From Burkholderia sp. BCC0322 (GTDB taxonomy: Bacteria; Pseudomonadota; Gammaproteobacteria; Burkholderiales; Burkholderiaceae), in assembly GCF_902833045.1 (NCBI RefSeq), contig NZ_CADFDU010000007.1, forward strand, positions 1 to 64,000: DNA of 64,000 nucleotides, read 5' to 3'. Every line of letters starts with the position of its first letter. Position 1 is the first letter of the stretch. Of this stretch, positions 7,154 through 15,876 are shown piece after piece. Both the position numbers and the translations under genes were made by a program. Under the pieces are notes generated by a model. That model did not search any database. It was not told the DNA's origin and was given only the letters and a program-made list of their open reading frames with translations.

Positions 7154-7684
7154 ATGACCATGTCCGACGTCACGACCGCCACATCATCCGCGAGCAACGA
7201 CGAGATCGCCGCTTACGTCGGCAAGAAAGCCGCCTGGTTCGAGAAGAAGTGGGAGATCGCCGCGTCGCGAAAGAACCGGCAGTCGTGGAACTGGGCCGCC
7301 TGTTTCCTGGGCCCGGTCTGGATGGCGTATCGATGCATGTACTGGCAGGCGGCGGCCGTTCTTGGCGCGACGGTCGCGATCACGCTGATCGAACTGCTGT
7401 TCTTCCCGAAATACTTCGAATCGAGCACGTTCGACCCGGTCACCATCGGGATCGCGGTCGCGCTCGGCTGGTGCGGGAATAGTCTCTACAGGACGCACGT
7501 CGAACGCAAGATCGAGAAACTGCGCCCGAGCGCGACGTCCCGCGAATCGTTGCTCGCGCTGCTGGAAGCGCAGGGCGGCACGAACCGGCTCGCGGCAGCG
7601 GGTTTCGCGATCGCGACGCCGTTGCTCGGTTTCCTGGTGATCGCGATCGGGACCGTACTGACCGCAGGAACCGGTGGCCAGTAA
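7154..7684 (+). CDS. DUF2628 family membrane protein
   Basis: The 176-residue protein fits the DUF2628 family: a charged N-terminal part with WFEKKWE, then NWAACFLGPVWMAYRCMYW at about residues 47-65 leading into hydrophobic segments at about 65-85, 92-108 and 150-172. A second ATG two codons on (7160) is an equally likely start. The family function is not known to me. It is a single-gene unit after the tRNA terminator and convergent with the ECF41 sigma gene, with a small GC-rich hairpin near 7721-7738 between them. Confidence 0.8.
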   Translation: MTMSDVTTATSSASNDEIAAYVGKKAAWFEKKWEIAASRKNRQSWNWAACFLGPVWMAYRCMYWQAAAVLGATVAITLIELLFFPKYFESSTFDPVTIGIAVALGWCGNSLYRTHVERKIEKLRPSATSRESLLALLEAQGGTNRLAAAGFAIATPLLGFLVIAIGTVLTAGTGGQ

Positions 7685-7762
7685 AGCAGGGCGGCAGGAC
7701 GGGGAGAAGGGCGCATCGCGGCCGTGCATGCGCACGGCACTCGACGCGCGATCCCGCCGCAC

Positions 7763-8644
7763 TCAGTGCAAGTGCTTCAACTTGTCAGGATTCCGCACGA
7801 CATAGATCGCGACGATCTTCCCGTCCTCGATCTCGAGCGCAGTGGTCTGCAGCTCGCCATCGGATTCCAGCGTAACGAAACCCGGCAGCCCGTTGACGAA
7901 GCCCGCTCGCACGAGCTTCGACGCATGCGTGGCGAACAGCCCGGCCAGGTACTCGTGCACCTTCATCACGCGCTCGAAGCCGAACACCGGCTTGCCTGCA
8001 GCCGGGCGCTTGCCGCCGCCGTCCGAATGCAGGCTCACGTCCTCGGCGAGCATCGCGCCGAGCGCGCGCATGTCGCCGCTGCGTGATGCCGCGAAGAACG
8101 CTTCCGCCAATTCGATCCCGCGCTGCTTTTCGACATGAAAACGCGGCCGCGCCTCGCGTACATGCGTACGCGCTCGCGCAGCGAGTTGCCGGCATGCGGC
8201 CGGGTCGCGCTGGATCGTCGTGGCCACTTCGTCGAACTCGAGGCCGAACACGTCGTGCAGCAGGAACGCCGCACGTTCGAGCGGTGAAAGCCGTTCGAGC
8301 GCGAGCAGCAGCGGCAGCGTGACGTCTTCCTGTTCGTCTTCCTCGACGACCGGCTCGGGCAGCCACGGGCCGATATAGGTCTCGCGCTGGTGCCGCGCGG
8401 ACTTCAGCTGGTCGACGCACATGCGCATCACCATGCGGCGCAGGAACGCTTCAGGTACGCGCACCTCGGTGCGGTCGACGGCCATCCAGCGGATGAACGC
8501 CTCCTGCACGATGTCCTCGGAATCCGCGACGGAACCGAGCATCCGGTACGCGACGCGGATCAGCGTGCGGCGCAGCGGGTCGAAACTCGTCGCCGCATCG
8601 GCCCGTTCTTCGGCGCTGCCCTCGGCCGGGTCGAGGTTCGGCAT
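7763..8644 (-). CDS. ECF41-type sigma factor with SnoaL-like C-terminal domain
   Basis: This 293-residue sigma factor has region 2 at about residues 20-90, region 4 at about 125-180 and an extra SnoaL-like domain of about 100 residues. It carries the ECF41 hallmarks WLPEP (before region 4), DGGGK (start of the C-terminal domain) and NPDKL (near the end). In ECF41 proteins the C-terminal extension acts as a built-in regulator in place of a separate anti-sigma factor. The start overlaps the decarboxylase stop (TGATG), and such an enzyme gene is the usual ECF41 target. An ECF41-type promoter stands before the pair. Confidence 0.93.
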   Translation of the reverse strand: MPNLDPAEGSAEERADAATSFDPLRRTLIRVAYRMLGSVADSEDIVQEAFIRWMAVDRTEVRVPEAFLRRMVMRMCVDQLKSARHQRETYIGPWLPEPVVEEDEQEDVTLPLLLALERLSPLERAAFLLHDVFGLEFDEVATTIQRDPAACRQLAARARTHVREARPRFHVEKQRGIELAEAFFAASRSGDMRALGAMLAEDVSLHSDGGGKRPAAGKPVFGFERVMKVHEYLAGLFATHASKLVRAGFVNGLPGFVTLESDGELQTTALEIEDGKIVAIYVVRNPDKLKHLH

Positions 8645-9120
8645 CAGGCCACCATCTTCGCAGCGGCGGCCTTTGCATCGGCCGGATCGATCCACAGCCC
8701 GAAGCCGACCGCGAGCCGGTTCCAGCCGTTGATCACGTTGATCATCAGCGTGAGCTTCACCTGTTCCTCCTGGCTGAAGTGGTCGTTCAGCGCCGCATGG
8801 GCCGCTTCGTGCGCCGCGTGGCCCTCCGACAGCCGCGTGAGCGCGTCGGTCCAGCCGAGCGCCGCGCGTTCGCGGTCGGTGTAGCAGGGCGCTTCGCGCC
8901 ACGCGGACAGCAGGTAGATGCGCTGCTCGGTCTCGCCTTGCTCGCGCGCCTCGGCCGTGTGCATGTTAATGCAGTTCGCGCACGCGTTGATCTGCGACGC
9001 GCGGATCTTCACCAGCTCGATCAGCGTCGGCTCGAGGCTCTGCGCGGCGGCGACCGAGACGGTCATCCAGTTCTTCATCAGGGCGGGCGCGGCGGCAAAC
9101 GGGTTGAGCTTCGCAGTCAT
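8644..9120 (-). CDS. Carboxymuconolactone decarboxylase/AhpD-like protein
   Basis: The 158-residue protein belongs to the carboxymuconolactone decarboxylase superfamily. It carries the AhpD-type redox motif CxxCxxxH (C47, C50, H54), so a disulfide reductase or peroxidase-linked activity is more likely than decarboxylation. The start chosen at 9120 has a strong ribosome site (GGAGAAGG); a longer frame upstream has none. It is the first gene of a two-gene operon with an ECF41 sigma factor. Confidence 0.88.
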   Translation of the reverse strand: MTAKLNPFAAAPALMKNWMTVSVAAAQSLEPTLIELVKIRASQINACANCINMHTAEAREQGETEQRIYLLSAWREAPCYTDRERAALGWTDALTRLSEGHAAHEAAHAALNDHFSQEEQVKLTLMINVINGWNRLAVGFGLWIDPADAKAAAAKMVA

Positions 9121-9154
9121 GGTCCTTCTCCTTTCGTGTGGATTCCGGTGATAT

Positions 9155-9182
9155 GACGAGCGAGCGCCCCGCGTGTGTGACA
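9155..9182 (-). promoter_or_regulatory. ECF41-type promoter
   Basis: The minus strand reads TGTCACA (9182-9176), a 17-base spacer and CGTC (9158-9155). This matches the bipartite motif known for ECF41 targets, TGTCACA and CGTC about 16 bases apart. It is about 35 bases upstream of the decarboxylase start, so the sigma factor probably activates its own operon. Confidence 0.75.
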
Positions 9183-9668
9183 TCGACGCAAAATTTTTCT
9201 CGAAGCCGGCGCGCGGCTCGGCGCGGAAGGCCGCCGGCGAGGCCGGGCAGGGTACGCGTCGAACCCGAAAAACGCGGCGGGCATGCTTCGTGCGCCCGTG
9301 CTGGTCAGACGATTCCCCGTTCGCGTCATGGTGACGATCACGGCCGCGGCGTGCGTCGATCGCAACGGCCGATGCATGCCCCCCGCATGCACCTCGTTAC
9401 GCGCGGATGTCAGCAACTGGCAGGTGATCGGTTGCTTTCATTTACATTTCTCCGCCGTTTCGTGCGCATCTCGATCAGCAGCATTCACATTTCTGGACCA
9501 TACTGTTCTGCACGGGCAGGTGAAGTGACGCCGCATCTGCGGCCCGGCGCGCGCGCCGGTTGCCCGACGACGCAGCAGCAGGTCGCACGTCAGCCGCGCG
9601 CATCACGCGCAAGGCTTTCCTTTTTCCGGCAACGCAACGCAGCGAATCGCGCCGTGGACGGTAAACCG
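9183..9668. other. Non-coding gap upstream of egtB
   Basis: About 490 bases separate the divergent decarboxylase and egtB genes. One frame stays open into egtB, but its residues are arginine-rich and unlike any EgtB N-terminus, so I treat it as non-coding. I see no clear promoter, terminator or repeat beyond the ECF41 promoter at its left edge. Confidence 0.6.
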
Positions 9669-10892
9669 ATGAGCCTCCTTGCATCACAGCTTCAGCGCCG
9701 TTACCAGGACGTGCGCGCTCATAGCGTCGCGCTGACCGCGACGCTGTCCGCCGAAGACCAGGCCGTGCAGTCGATGCCCGACGCCAGTCCGACGAAATGG
9801 CATCTCGCGCATACGACCTGGTTCTTCGAAACCGTCGTACTGATGCGCCGCGTGGCCGGCTACGCGCCGTTCGACGCGGCATTCCAGTTCCTCTTCAATT
9901 CCTATTACGAAGCGCTCGGCCCGCGCCATCCGCGGCCGCAACGCGGGCTGCTCACGCGCCCGTCGCTCGACGAGGTGCATGCGTACCGACAACACGTCGA
10001 CGACGCGATGCTGCACGCACTGGCCGGTGCCGATGCGGCGCTGCTCGAGACGATCGCGCCCGAGATCGAGCTCGGCCTGCATCACGAGCAGCAGCACCAG
10101 GAGCTGATCGTCACCGACATGCTGCACGCGTTCTCGTGCAACCCGCTGAAGCCGGCATTCCGGCCGCGCAACGGGATGGATGCCGGCGCGATGGCCGTGG
10201 GCGACGCCGGCGCGCTGCACTGGCTGCACCAGCCGGGCGGGCTCGTCGAGATCGGCCACGATGGCGACGCGTTCTCGTTCGACAACGAACGGCCGCGCCA
10301 TACGGCGCTCGTGCGACCGTACGAAATCGCGAACCGTCTCGTGACGAATGCGGAATTCGCGGCATTCGTCGCCGACGGCGGCTATACGCGCCCCGAGTTC
10401 TGGCTGTCGGATGGCTGGGCCACGGTGCAGCGTGAAGGGTGGCAAGGGCCGGCATACTGGATGCCCGACGACGACGACGCGGCCGCCACGCGGGTACGGC
10501 GCACGTTTGGCCTGCACGGCGTCGAACCGCTCGCACCCGACGCACCGGTGTGCCACGTGAGCTTCTACGAAGCGGCCGCATATGCGGATTGGGCCGGTGC
10601 GCGCCTGCCGACCGAATTCGAATGGGAAGCCGCGTTCCCTGCCGAAGGCATCCGGCAGATGCTCGGGCACGTGTGGCAATGGACGCGCTCGTCCTACGAG
10701 CCGTATCCGGGCTTTCGGCCGCTCGAGGGCGTCGCGGCCGAATACAACGGCAAGTTCATGGTCGGCCAGCAAGTCCTGCGCGGCAGCAGCATCGCGACGC
10801 CGCCCGGGCACGAACGGCCGACGTACCGCAATTTCTTTCCGCCGGCCGCGCGCTGGCAATTCACGGGAGTGCGACTTGCGCGAGACGTCTGA
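9669..10892 (+). CDS. egtB: Ergothioneine biosynthesis protein EgtB
   Basis: The 407-residue protein is an EgtB-type non-haem iron sulfoxide synthase, which joins trimethylhistidine (hercynine) to a thiol donor in ergothioneine synthesis. The DinB-like N-terminal half has WHLAHTTWFFE with H48 and the iron-binding HxxxHxE motif at residues 139-145. The C-terminal half is the FGE-sulfatase/C-type-lectin fold (EIANRLVTNAEFAAFVADGGY, then RLPTEFEWEAAFP). The ATG at 9669 gives a normal EgtB N-terminus. The gene overlaps egtD by 17 bases. No egtA, egtC or egtE is nearby, consistent with the two-gene type. Confidence 0.93.
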   Translation: MSLLASQLQRRYQDVRAHSVALTATLSAEDQAVQSMPDASPTKWHLAHTTWFFETVVLMRRVAGYAPFDAAFQFLFNSYYEALGPRHPRPQRGLLTRPSLDEVHAYRQHVDDAMLHALAGADAALLETIAPEIELGLHHEQQHQELIVTDMLHAFSCNPLKPAFRPRNGMDAGAMAVGDAGALHWLHQPGGLVEIGHDGDAFSFDNERPRHTALVRPYEIANRLVTNAEFAAFVADGGYTRPEFWLSDGWATVQREGWQGPAYWMPDDDDAAATRVRRTFGLHGVEPLAPDAPVCHVSFYEAAAYADWAGARLPTEFEWEAAFPAEGIRQMLGHVWQWTRSSYEPYPGFRPLEGVAAEYNGKFMVGQQVLRGSSIATPPGHERPTYRNFFPPAARWQFTGVRLARDV

Positions 10893-11889
10893 CCAGACGG
10901 CCACGAGCGGTGGCCAGCAACCCGCCCGCGATTCGCGGCCGAGCGCGTTCGAGCGCGACCTGATCGACGGGCTGTCGCGTACGCCGCGCAGCATTCCGCC
11001 GAAATACTTCTACGATGCGGCCGGCTCCGCGCTGTTCGACCGCATCTGCGAACTGCCCGAGTACTATCCGACCCGCACCGAGCTCGGCATCCTGCGCGAT
11101 CGCGCGGCCGAGATCGTGCGGCGCGTCGGCCCGCATGCGGACATCGTCGAATTCGGCGCGGGCTCGCTCGAGAAGATCCGCGTGCTGCTCGACGCGTTCG
11201 CAGGCAACTACGCGAACGCGCCGGCGCGCTACGTGCCGGTGGACATCTCGGCCGACTACCTGCACGACGCCGCCGCGCGGCTGCGTGCGGCGTATCCATG
11301 GCTCGACGTCGCGCCGATCGCGGCCGACTACACGAAGGCCGAGCAACTGGCCGGGCTGGCCGGGACGCCGCGGCGGCGCATCGGCTTCTTTCCCGGTTCG
11401 ACGATCGGCAACTTCTCGCCGGAGGAAGCCGATGCGTTCCTGCGCGATGCCGCGCGGCTGCTGCGTGGCGGCGGCTTGCTGGTCGGCGCGGATCTCGTGA
11501 AGGACGAGCGCACGCTGCACGATGCGTACAACGATGCGCAGGGCGTGACCGCGCAGTTCAACCTGAACCTGCTGGTGCGCGCGAACGCCGAGCTCGGCGC
11601 GGATTTCGACGTCGACGCGTTCTCGCATTGCGCGTTCTACGACAGCACGCGGCAGCGCATCGAGATGCACCTCGTCAGCGACATCGCGCAGACCGTGCAT
11701 GTGCGTGGCCACGCGTTCCGCTTCGACGCCGGTGAGCGCATCCACACGGAGAATTCGCACAAGTTCACGATCGACGGTTTTCATGCGATCGCGCGCCGTG
11801 CGGGATTCGAGCCCGATACCGTGTGGACCGACGCGGACCACCTGTTCAGCGTGCACTGGCTGCGCAGCGTCGACGATATCCGTGCGTGA
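10876..11889 (+). CDS. egtD: L-histidine N-alpha-methyltransferase EgtD
   Basis: The 337-residue enzyme trimethylates histidine to hercynine using S-adenosylmethionine, the first step of ergothioneine synthesis. Family marks are PPKYFYDAAGSALFDRICEL and PEYYPTRTELGIL near the N-terminus, the SAM-binding VEFGAGSLEK and the GFFPGSTIGNFSPEEA loop. No ATG or GTG lies in a suitable place in frame. A TTG at 10876 is preceded by GGGAG at a good distance and lies inside the end of egtB, so it is the likely start. The overlap suggests translational coupling with egtB. Confidence 0.93.
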   Translation: MRETSDQTATSGGQQPARDSRPSAFERDLIDGLSRTPRSIPPKYFYDAAGSALFDRICELPEYYPTRTELGILRDRAAEIVRRVGPHADIVEFGAGSLEKIRVLLDAFAGNYANAPARYVPVDISADYLHDAAARLRAAYPWLDVAPIAADYTKAEQLAGLAGTPRRRIGFFPGSTIGNFSPEEADAFLRDAARLLRGGGLLVGADLVKDERTLHDAYNDAQGVTAQFNLNLLVRANAELGADFDVDAFSHCAFYDSTRQRIEMHLVSDIAQTVHVRGHAFRFDAGERIHTENSHKFTIDGFHAIARRAGFEPDTVWTDADHLFSVHWLRSVDDIRA

Positions 11890-12188
11890 CGCGCGCTTGC
11901 GGACCGCTCGCGTACGGTGCGGGCGGTTCGCTTTCGGTGTATTCCCGTTCCCGTGCAGGCCGGCGTGCTCCGATCGTCCGGTTTCGTGCCGGACAGCCCT
12001 TTTTGCCGGCCCGATGCACCGCTGCAACGGTGCGTGGAATGCCGCCTCTTCCTTGTGCCACAAGGCTTTACGGACGGCTGTAAACATCCGTTACCGGTCT
12101 CGCATACCCGTTTCACCTGTGTCTGCACCTCGTGCCTAGACTCCGAACCGTATTCACATGACGCACGACACGTGCAGGGAGTCGCGAG
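11890..12188. other. Non-coding gap
   Basis: About 300 bases between egtD and the small exported protein. No gene is seen. A weak sigma-70-like arrangement (TTCACC and TAGACT, spacing 19) lies near 12113-12143, but I cannot call it a promoter with confidence. Confidence 0.4.
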
Positions 12189-12476
12189 ATGAACAAGAAA
12201 CTCATTCTCGGTGCAGTTCTCGGTGTAGCGGCGCTGGCAGCTTCGGGCGTCGCATCGGCCCACGTCGACCTGTCGGTCGGCATTGGCGTACCCGCGTATG
12301 CGGCGCCGGCGCCCGTCTACGTGGCGCCGCCTCCGCCGGTTGTGTATGCCCCGGTTGGTTATCGCTACGACGACTGGCGTGCGCGCGAATGGCGCGAACA
12401 CGAGTGGCGCCGCCGTGAATGGCGCGAGCACGAATGGCACGATCGCGGCGGCTGGCGCGGCGGCCGCTGGGATTAA
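12189..12476 (+). CDS. Small exported protein with WREHEW repeats
   Basis: The 95-residue protein starts with a clear signal peptide (MNKKLILGAVLGVAALAASG, cleavage after about residue 24). A proline- and alanine-rich stretch follows (APAPVYVAPPPPVVYAP), then a C-terminal tail with two copies of REWREHEW separated by RR. The tail is rich in W, R, H and E. AGGGAG lies well placed before the ATG. The histidines could bind metal, but this is a guess. It is probably co-transcribed with the next gene, 42 bases downstream. Confidence 0.75.
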   Translation: MNKKLILGAVLGVAALAASGVASAHVDLSVGIGVPAYAAPAPVYVAPPPPVVYAPVGYRYDDWRAREWREHEWRRREWREHEWHDRGGWRGGRWD

Positions 12477-12518
12477 CGAAGCGGCTCGACTTGATTACTA
12501 CAAGAGGAGAATGAACAC

Positions 12519-12773
12519 ATGATGCCCATTCGACACATCAGGATGTGCGCGACCGCCGCCATCGTTGCGCTTGCCACCATCGGCAGCGCGCACGCGGCGG
12601 GCTGCATGAAGGGCGCGGTGGTCGGCGGTGTGGCCGGCCACTACGCGGGGCACCACGCGGTCGTCGGCGCGGTTGGCGGCTGTATCGTCGGTCACCACAT
12701 GGCGAAGAAGCACGCGCAGGAAGAGGCCGCGCAGCACAAGGCCGCCGCGCAGGGCATGCAGCCGGCGCAGTAA
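12519..12773 (+). CDS. Small exported glycine-rich protein
   Basis: The 84-residue protein has a signal peptide ending near AHA-AG (residues 26-28). A glycine-zipper-like core with many histidines follows (GAVVGGVAGHYAGHHAVVGAVG), then a charged, glutamine-rich tail. Glycine-zipper segments often sit in or span membranes. A GAGGAG ribosome site precedes the start; ATG codons at 12519 and 12522 are both usable. Two cysteines bracket the zipper. The function is unknown. A shared terminator follows at 12823. Confidence 0.75.
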   Translation: MMPIRHIRMCATAAIVALATIGSAHAAGCMKGAVVGGVAGHYAGHHAVVGAVGGCIVGHHMAKKHAQEEAAQHKAAAQGMQPAQ

Positions 12774-12822
12774 GCGCCATCGTCATCGGGGAGGGCGCCG
12801 CGGCCGGCGCGCTTCATGAAAA

Positions 12823-12851
12823 AAGGGCGGCTCATGGCCGCCCTTCGTTTT
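12823..12851. terminator. Bidirectional terminator
   Basis: A 9-base stem, AAGGGCGGC (12823-12831) with GCCGCCCTT (12837-12845), has a 5-base loop. It is followed on the plus strand by TTTT and preceded by six A residues that become a T run on the minus strand. It can serve both the small exported protein gene and res; the res stop codon lies inside its right edge. Confidence 0.85.
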
Positions 12852-15800
12852 ACCGCCCGGCGCCCGCCGGCGGCTCCGCAGGTTCAAACAACGCCTCCGC
12901 CTGCCTGACGCGCACGAAGCGCGCCGCGCCATCGCCCTCCACCAGCGCCCGGAAATGCGCTTCGCCGCACGCGAGCTTCGCACGCTCGTGCTCGCTCGGC
13001 ACGTTGCCGTCCGCATTCGGTGTATCGACGACGAAGTACAGCCGTTCGCCACCGTCCTGCTCCGCGAGCACGGCCCAGTCCGGGTGATAGCTGCCGAGCG
13101 GCGTCGACACGCGGAACCACGCGGGCAGCTTCGCGTACAGCTTCACGCCGTCGTGCGCCTCGAGCGCATCGGCGAACGCGCGCTCCGCGTCCGTCTCGCA
13201 CACGACCGCTTCGTGGATCGACTTTTGCGCATCGGGCCGCAGGTTGCGCAAGTAGCCGGTCAGCGCCTCGCTCTCGAACGATTCGAGCGCATGCACGTGG
13301 CGCTCGCCGAGCTTGCGGTATGCGATGCCCGCGACGAGCGCGAGCCGCTTGCAGCGGTTGATCGCATCGGCCGCGACCGCGATGAACTGCTGCGGATTCA
13401 CGCGGAAATCTTCGAGCCGGCCGCTGTCGGCCAGGATCGTCGCGAGCGAACGGCGCGTGAGCTGCGTGCGGTCCTGCAGCTCGGTGAGCAGGTCGGGCAG
13501 CGGCAGCTCGCCTTCGTCGAGCAGCACCGTGCCGGCGCCGGCCACCTCGATCGCCTCGATGCCGGCCTTGCCGATGTCGATCTCCGCCTTGCGCCATTGC
13601 AGCCGGGCGCGCGCGATGTCCGGCGCGTCGTGCAGCGCGGCCGCGCAGTCACGCACGAGCTTCGCGTTGTCGAACTCAACGCTGTAGACGGTGCGATGGC
13701 GAATGCGATCCCACAACGCGCGGAAATCCTCGCCGAACACGACGGCCTTGCCCGACGCATCGCGCCGCAGCGCGATGGCGCGGCGCTCGTCCGCGTTGCG
13801 CACGGCAAAGCGGCCCGACAGCTTGCGCAGCGTCGCGACGATCGGCCCGCGCAGCATCTCGAACGCATCCGGCAGCACCAGTGCGCTCTGGCGCAGCGCA
13901 TCCTTCAGCCGGTCGAGCACCTTGCCCTGCGCGTCGACGTAACCCTGCTCGTGCAGGTGGTTCCACAGCACGCGCGACAGCTCGACGCCGAGCGCATGCG
14001 CGGGCCCGTCGCCTTCCTGCACGGGCAGCGCCGCGAACTGGTGTTCCTCGACGATCCCGAAACGGATGCCCGTATCGGCCTCGATTTCCTTCTGCAGGTT
14101 CTCGGCGAACGACTCGTAGCGCTCGGTCGCGATCACGGTGAGCGTGTTTACGCCGGCATCGCGCACGCGTTCGCCGTCCTGGTCGACGGCGAGGCGCAGC
14201 CCGCGGCCAAGCGTCTGGCGGCGCTCGCGTTCGGTCTGGATGTCGCGCAGCGTGCAGATCTGGAACACGTTCGGGTTGTCCCAGCCTTCCTTGAGCGCCG
14301 AGTGCGAGAAGATGAATTTCAGCGGCGTGTCGAACGACAGCAGCGCCTCCTTCTCGCGCATGATCAGGCCGTACGCACGCTCCGCGTTTTCGCGCGCCGC
14401 GGCGCTGCTTTCGCTCGTGTCGGTCCAGCCGCCCTTGCGGTCGATCGAGAAGTAGCCGTTGTGCGCGCGCTCGACTTCGAGCGCGACGTCGACGCCGTCG
14501 AACAGCGCACGGTAGGCCGGCACGCGCGCCGCACGCGCATATTCCTCTTCGAAGATCAGCGCGTAATCGCCCTTCACGGGCACGCCGTTCTCGTCGTAGC
14601 GGCGATAGCGCTCGACCGAATCGACGAAGAACAGCGACAGCACCTTCACGCCGCGCTCGGCCAGGCGCAATTCCTTGTCGAGATGCTCGCGGATCGTGCG
14701 GCGGATCATTTCGCGCTGCACGGCGAGCGTGTCGATGTCGCCGAACGCCTCGCCGAGCGACAGGAACGCTTCGCCTTCCGGATGGCGCAGCTCGACGTAC
14801 TCGGCGCCCTTCACCGCATGGACCTCGCCGATCCGCAGCCCCGCGTACAGCGCGCGCTTGGTCAGGCGTTCGAGATCGTCGCCGTCGGTGGCCGACACGA
14901 TCTGGCGTTTCACGCCGGCCGCCGTCGCGACGTCGAGCTCGACGCGCGCGCTGATCGCGCCGCGCCGGTTCGACACGCCGACGAGCCGCACGTACGGCTT
15001 GTTGTGCGCATCCTCGACGATCGCCGATGCGATCTCGATCTGCTTGACCAGCTTGCGCTCGTACGCATCGACCGCGTCGAGCCGGTACACCATGTGGTGA
15101 CGGTCGACGTGCGTGGCCGAATAGCGCAGCGTGCAAAGCGGCGCCATCGCGGCGAGCGCTTCGCGGCCACGGCCTTCGAGCCCGCCGTCGACGCTCTGCG
15201 GCTCGTCGACGATCACGATCGGCCGCGTCGCGCGGATCAGGTCGATCGGCTTCTCGCCGCCGGTCTTTTCGCTGTCCTTGTAGAGGTTGTTGATTTCCTT
15301 CTTGTTGATCGCGGCCACCGTCATCACCATGATCTGGATCGCCGCGCTCGCCGCGAAGTGGCGCACCTGGCCGAGCTTCGCGGAGTCGTACAGGAAGTAG
15401 TCGTACGGCACGCCCGCGTACAGCGCGCGGAAGTGATCCTCGGTGATCGAGAGCGTCTTGTGCACGCCTTCCTTGATCGCGATCGACGGCACGACGATCA
15501 CGAACTTCGTGAAGCCGTAGCGGCGGTTCAGCTCGAAGATCGTGCGCAGGTACACGTAGGTCTTGCCGGTGCCGGTTTCCATCTCGACGGTGAAGTCGCG
15601 CGAGCCGGGCAGGCCGGACGGCGGCAGCCCGCCGCGCAGCTGCACGTCGGCGAGATTGCGCGCGAGCGCGTCGTCGGTCAGCGACAGCCGGTTGCCGACG
15701 CCCTGTTCCGACACCGCGAAGCCGAGCGAGCCTTGCGCGGCGGCCGTCGTGCCGGGTGCGGCGTTCGCGAGCACGCTGAAGTCGCCGCGATACGATTCCT

Positions 15801-15876
15801 GGCCGCGAAACAGGTCGCAGACGGCGTCGATCGCCTCGCGCTGGTAGTCGAGATCCGCTTCGAAATGCAGCCGCAT
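12850..15876 (-). CDS. Type III restriction endonuclease subunit Res
   Basis: The 1008-residue protein is the helicase/nuclease subunit of a type III restriction system. The superfamily 2 helicase core has Walker A METGTGKTYVYL (residues 99-110), motif II DEPQ (224-227), RYSATH (motif III) and the later LGRGLRL (motif VI). The C-terminal part contains YHPDWAVL and YFVVDTP, which fit the PD-(D/E)xK nuclease. It works with Mod, cutting about 25 bases from unmodified inverted sites. The start at 15876 overlaps the mod stop by one base (TGATG). The frame upstream of that ATG is a shadow of mod. Length is normal for the family. Confidence 0.95.
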   Translation of the reverse strand: MRLHFEADLDYQREAIDAVCDLFRGQESYRGDFSVLANAAPGTTAAAQGSLGFAVSEQGVGNRLSLTDDALARNLADVQLRGGLPPSGLPGSRDFTVEMETGTGKTYVYLRTIFELNRRYGFTKFVIVVPSIAIKEGVHKTLSITEDHFRALYAGVPYDYFLYDSAKLGQVRHFAASAAIQIMVMTVAAINKKEINNLYKDSEKTGGEKPIDLIRATRPIVIVDEPQSVDGGLEGRGREALAAMAPLCTLRYSATHVDRHHMVYRLDAVDAYERKLVKQIEIASAIVEDAHNKPYVRLVGVSNRRGAISARVELDVATAAGVKRQIVSATDGDDLERLTKRALYAGLRIGEVHAVKGAEYVELRHPEGEAFLSLGEAFGDIDTLAVQREMIRRTIREHLDKELRLAERGVKVLSLFFVDSVERYRRYDENGVPVKGDYALIFEEEYARAARVPAYRALFDGVDVALEVERAHNGYFSIDRKGGWTDTSESSAAARENAERAYGLIMREKEALLSFDTPLKFIFSHSALKEGWDNPNVFQICTLRDIQTERERRQTLGRGLRLAVDQDGERVRDAGVNTLTVIATERYESFAENLQKEIEADTGIRFGIVEEHQFAALPVQEGDGPAHALGVELSRVLWNHLHEQGYVDAQGKVLDRLKDALRQSALVLPDAFEMLRGPIVATLRKLSGRFAVRNADERRAIALRRDASGKAVVFGEDFRALWDRIRHRTVYSVEFDNAKLVRDCAAALHDAPDIARARLQWRKAEIDIGKAGIEAIEVAGAGTVLLDEGELPLPDLLTELQDRTQLTRRSLATILADSGRLEDFRVNPQQFIAVAADAINRCKRLALVAGIAYRKLGERHVHALESFESEALTGYLRNLRPDAQKSIHEAVVCETDAERAFADALEAHDGVKLYAKLPAWFRVSTPLGSYHPDWAVLAEQDGGERLYFVVDTPNADGNVPSEHERAKLACGEAHFRALVEGDGAARFVRVRQAEALFEPAEPPAGAGR

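Noticed and set aside
9138-9668. N-terminal extension of egtB
   Set aside because: The added 177 residues are arginine-rich and unlike any EgtB; ATG 9669 gives the family start.
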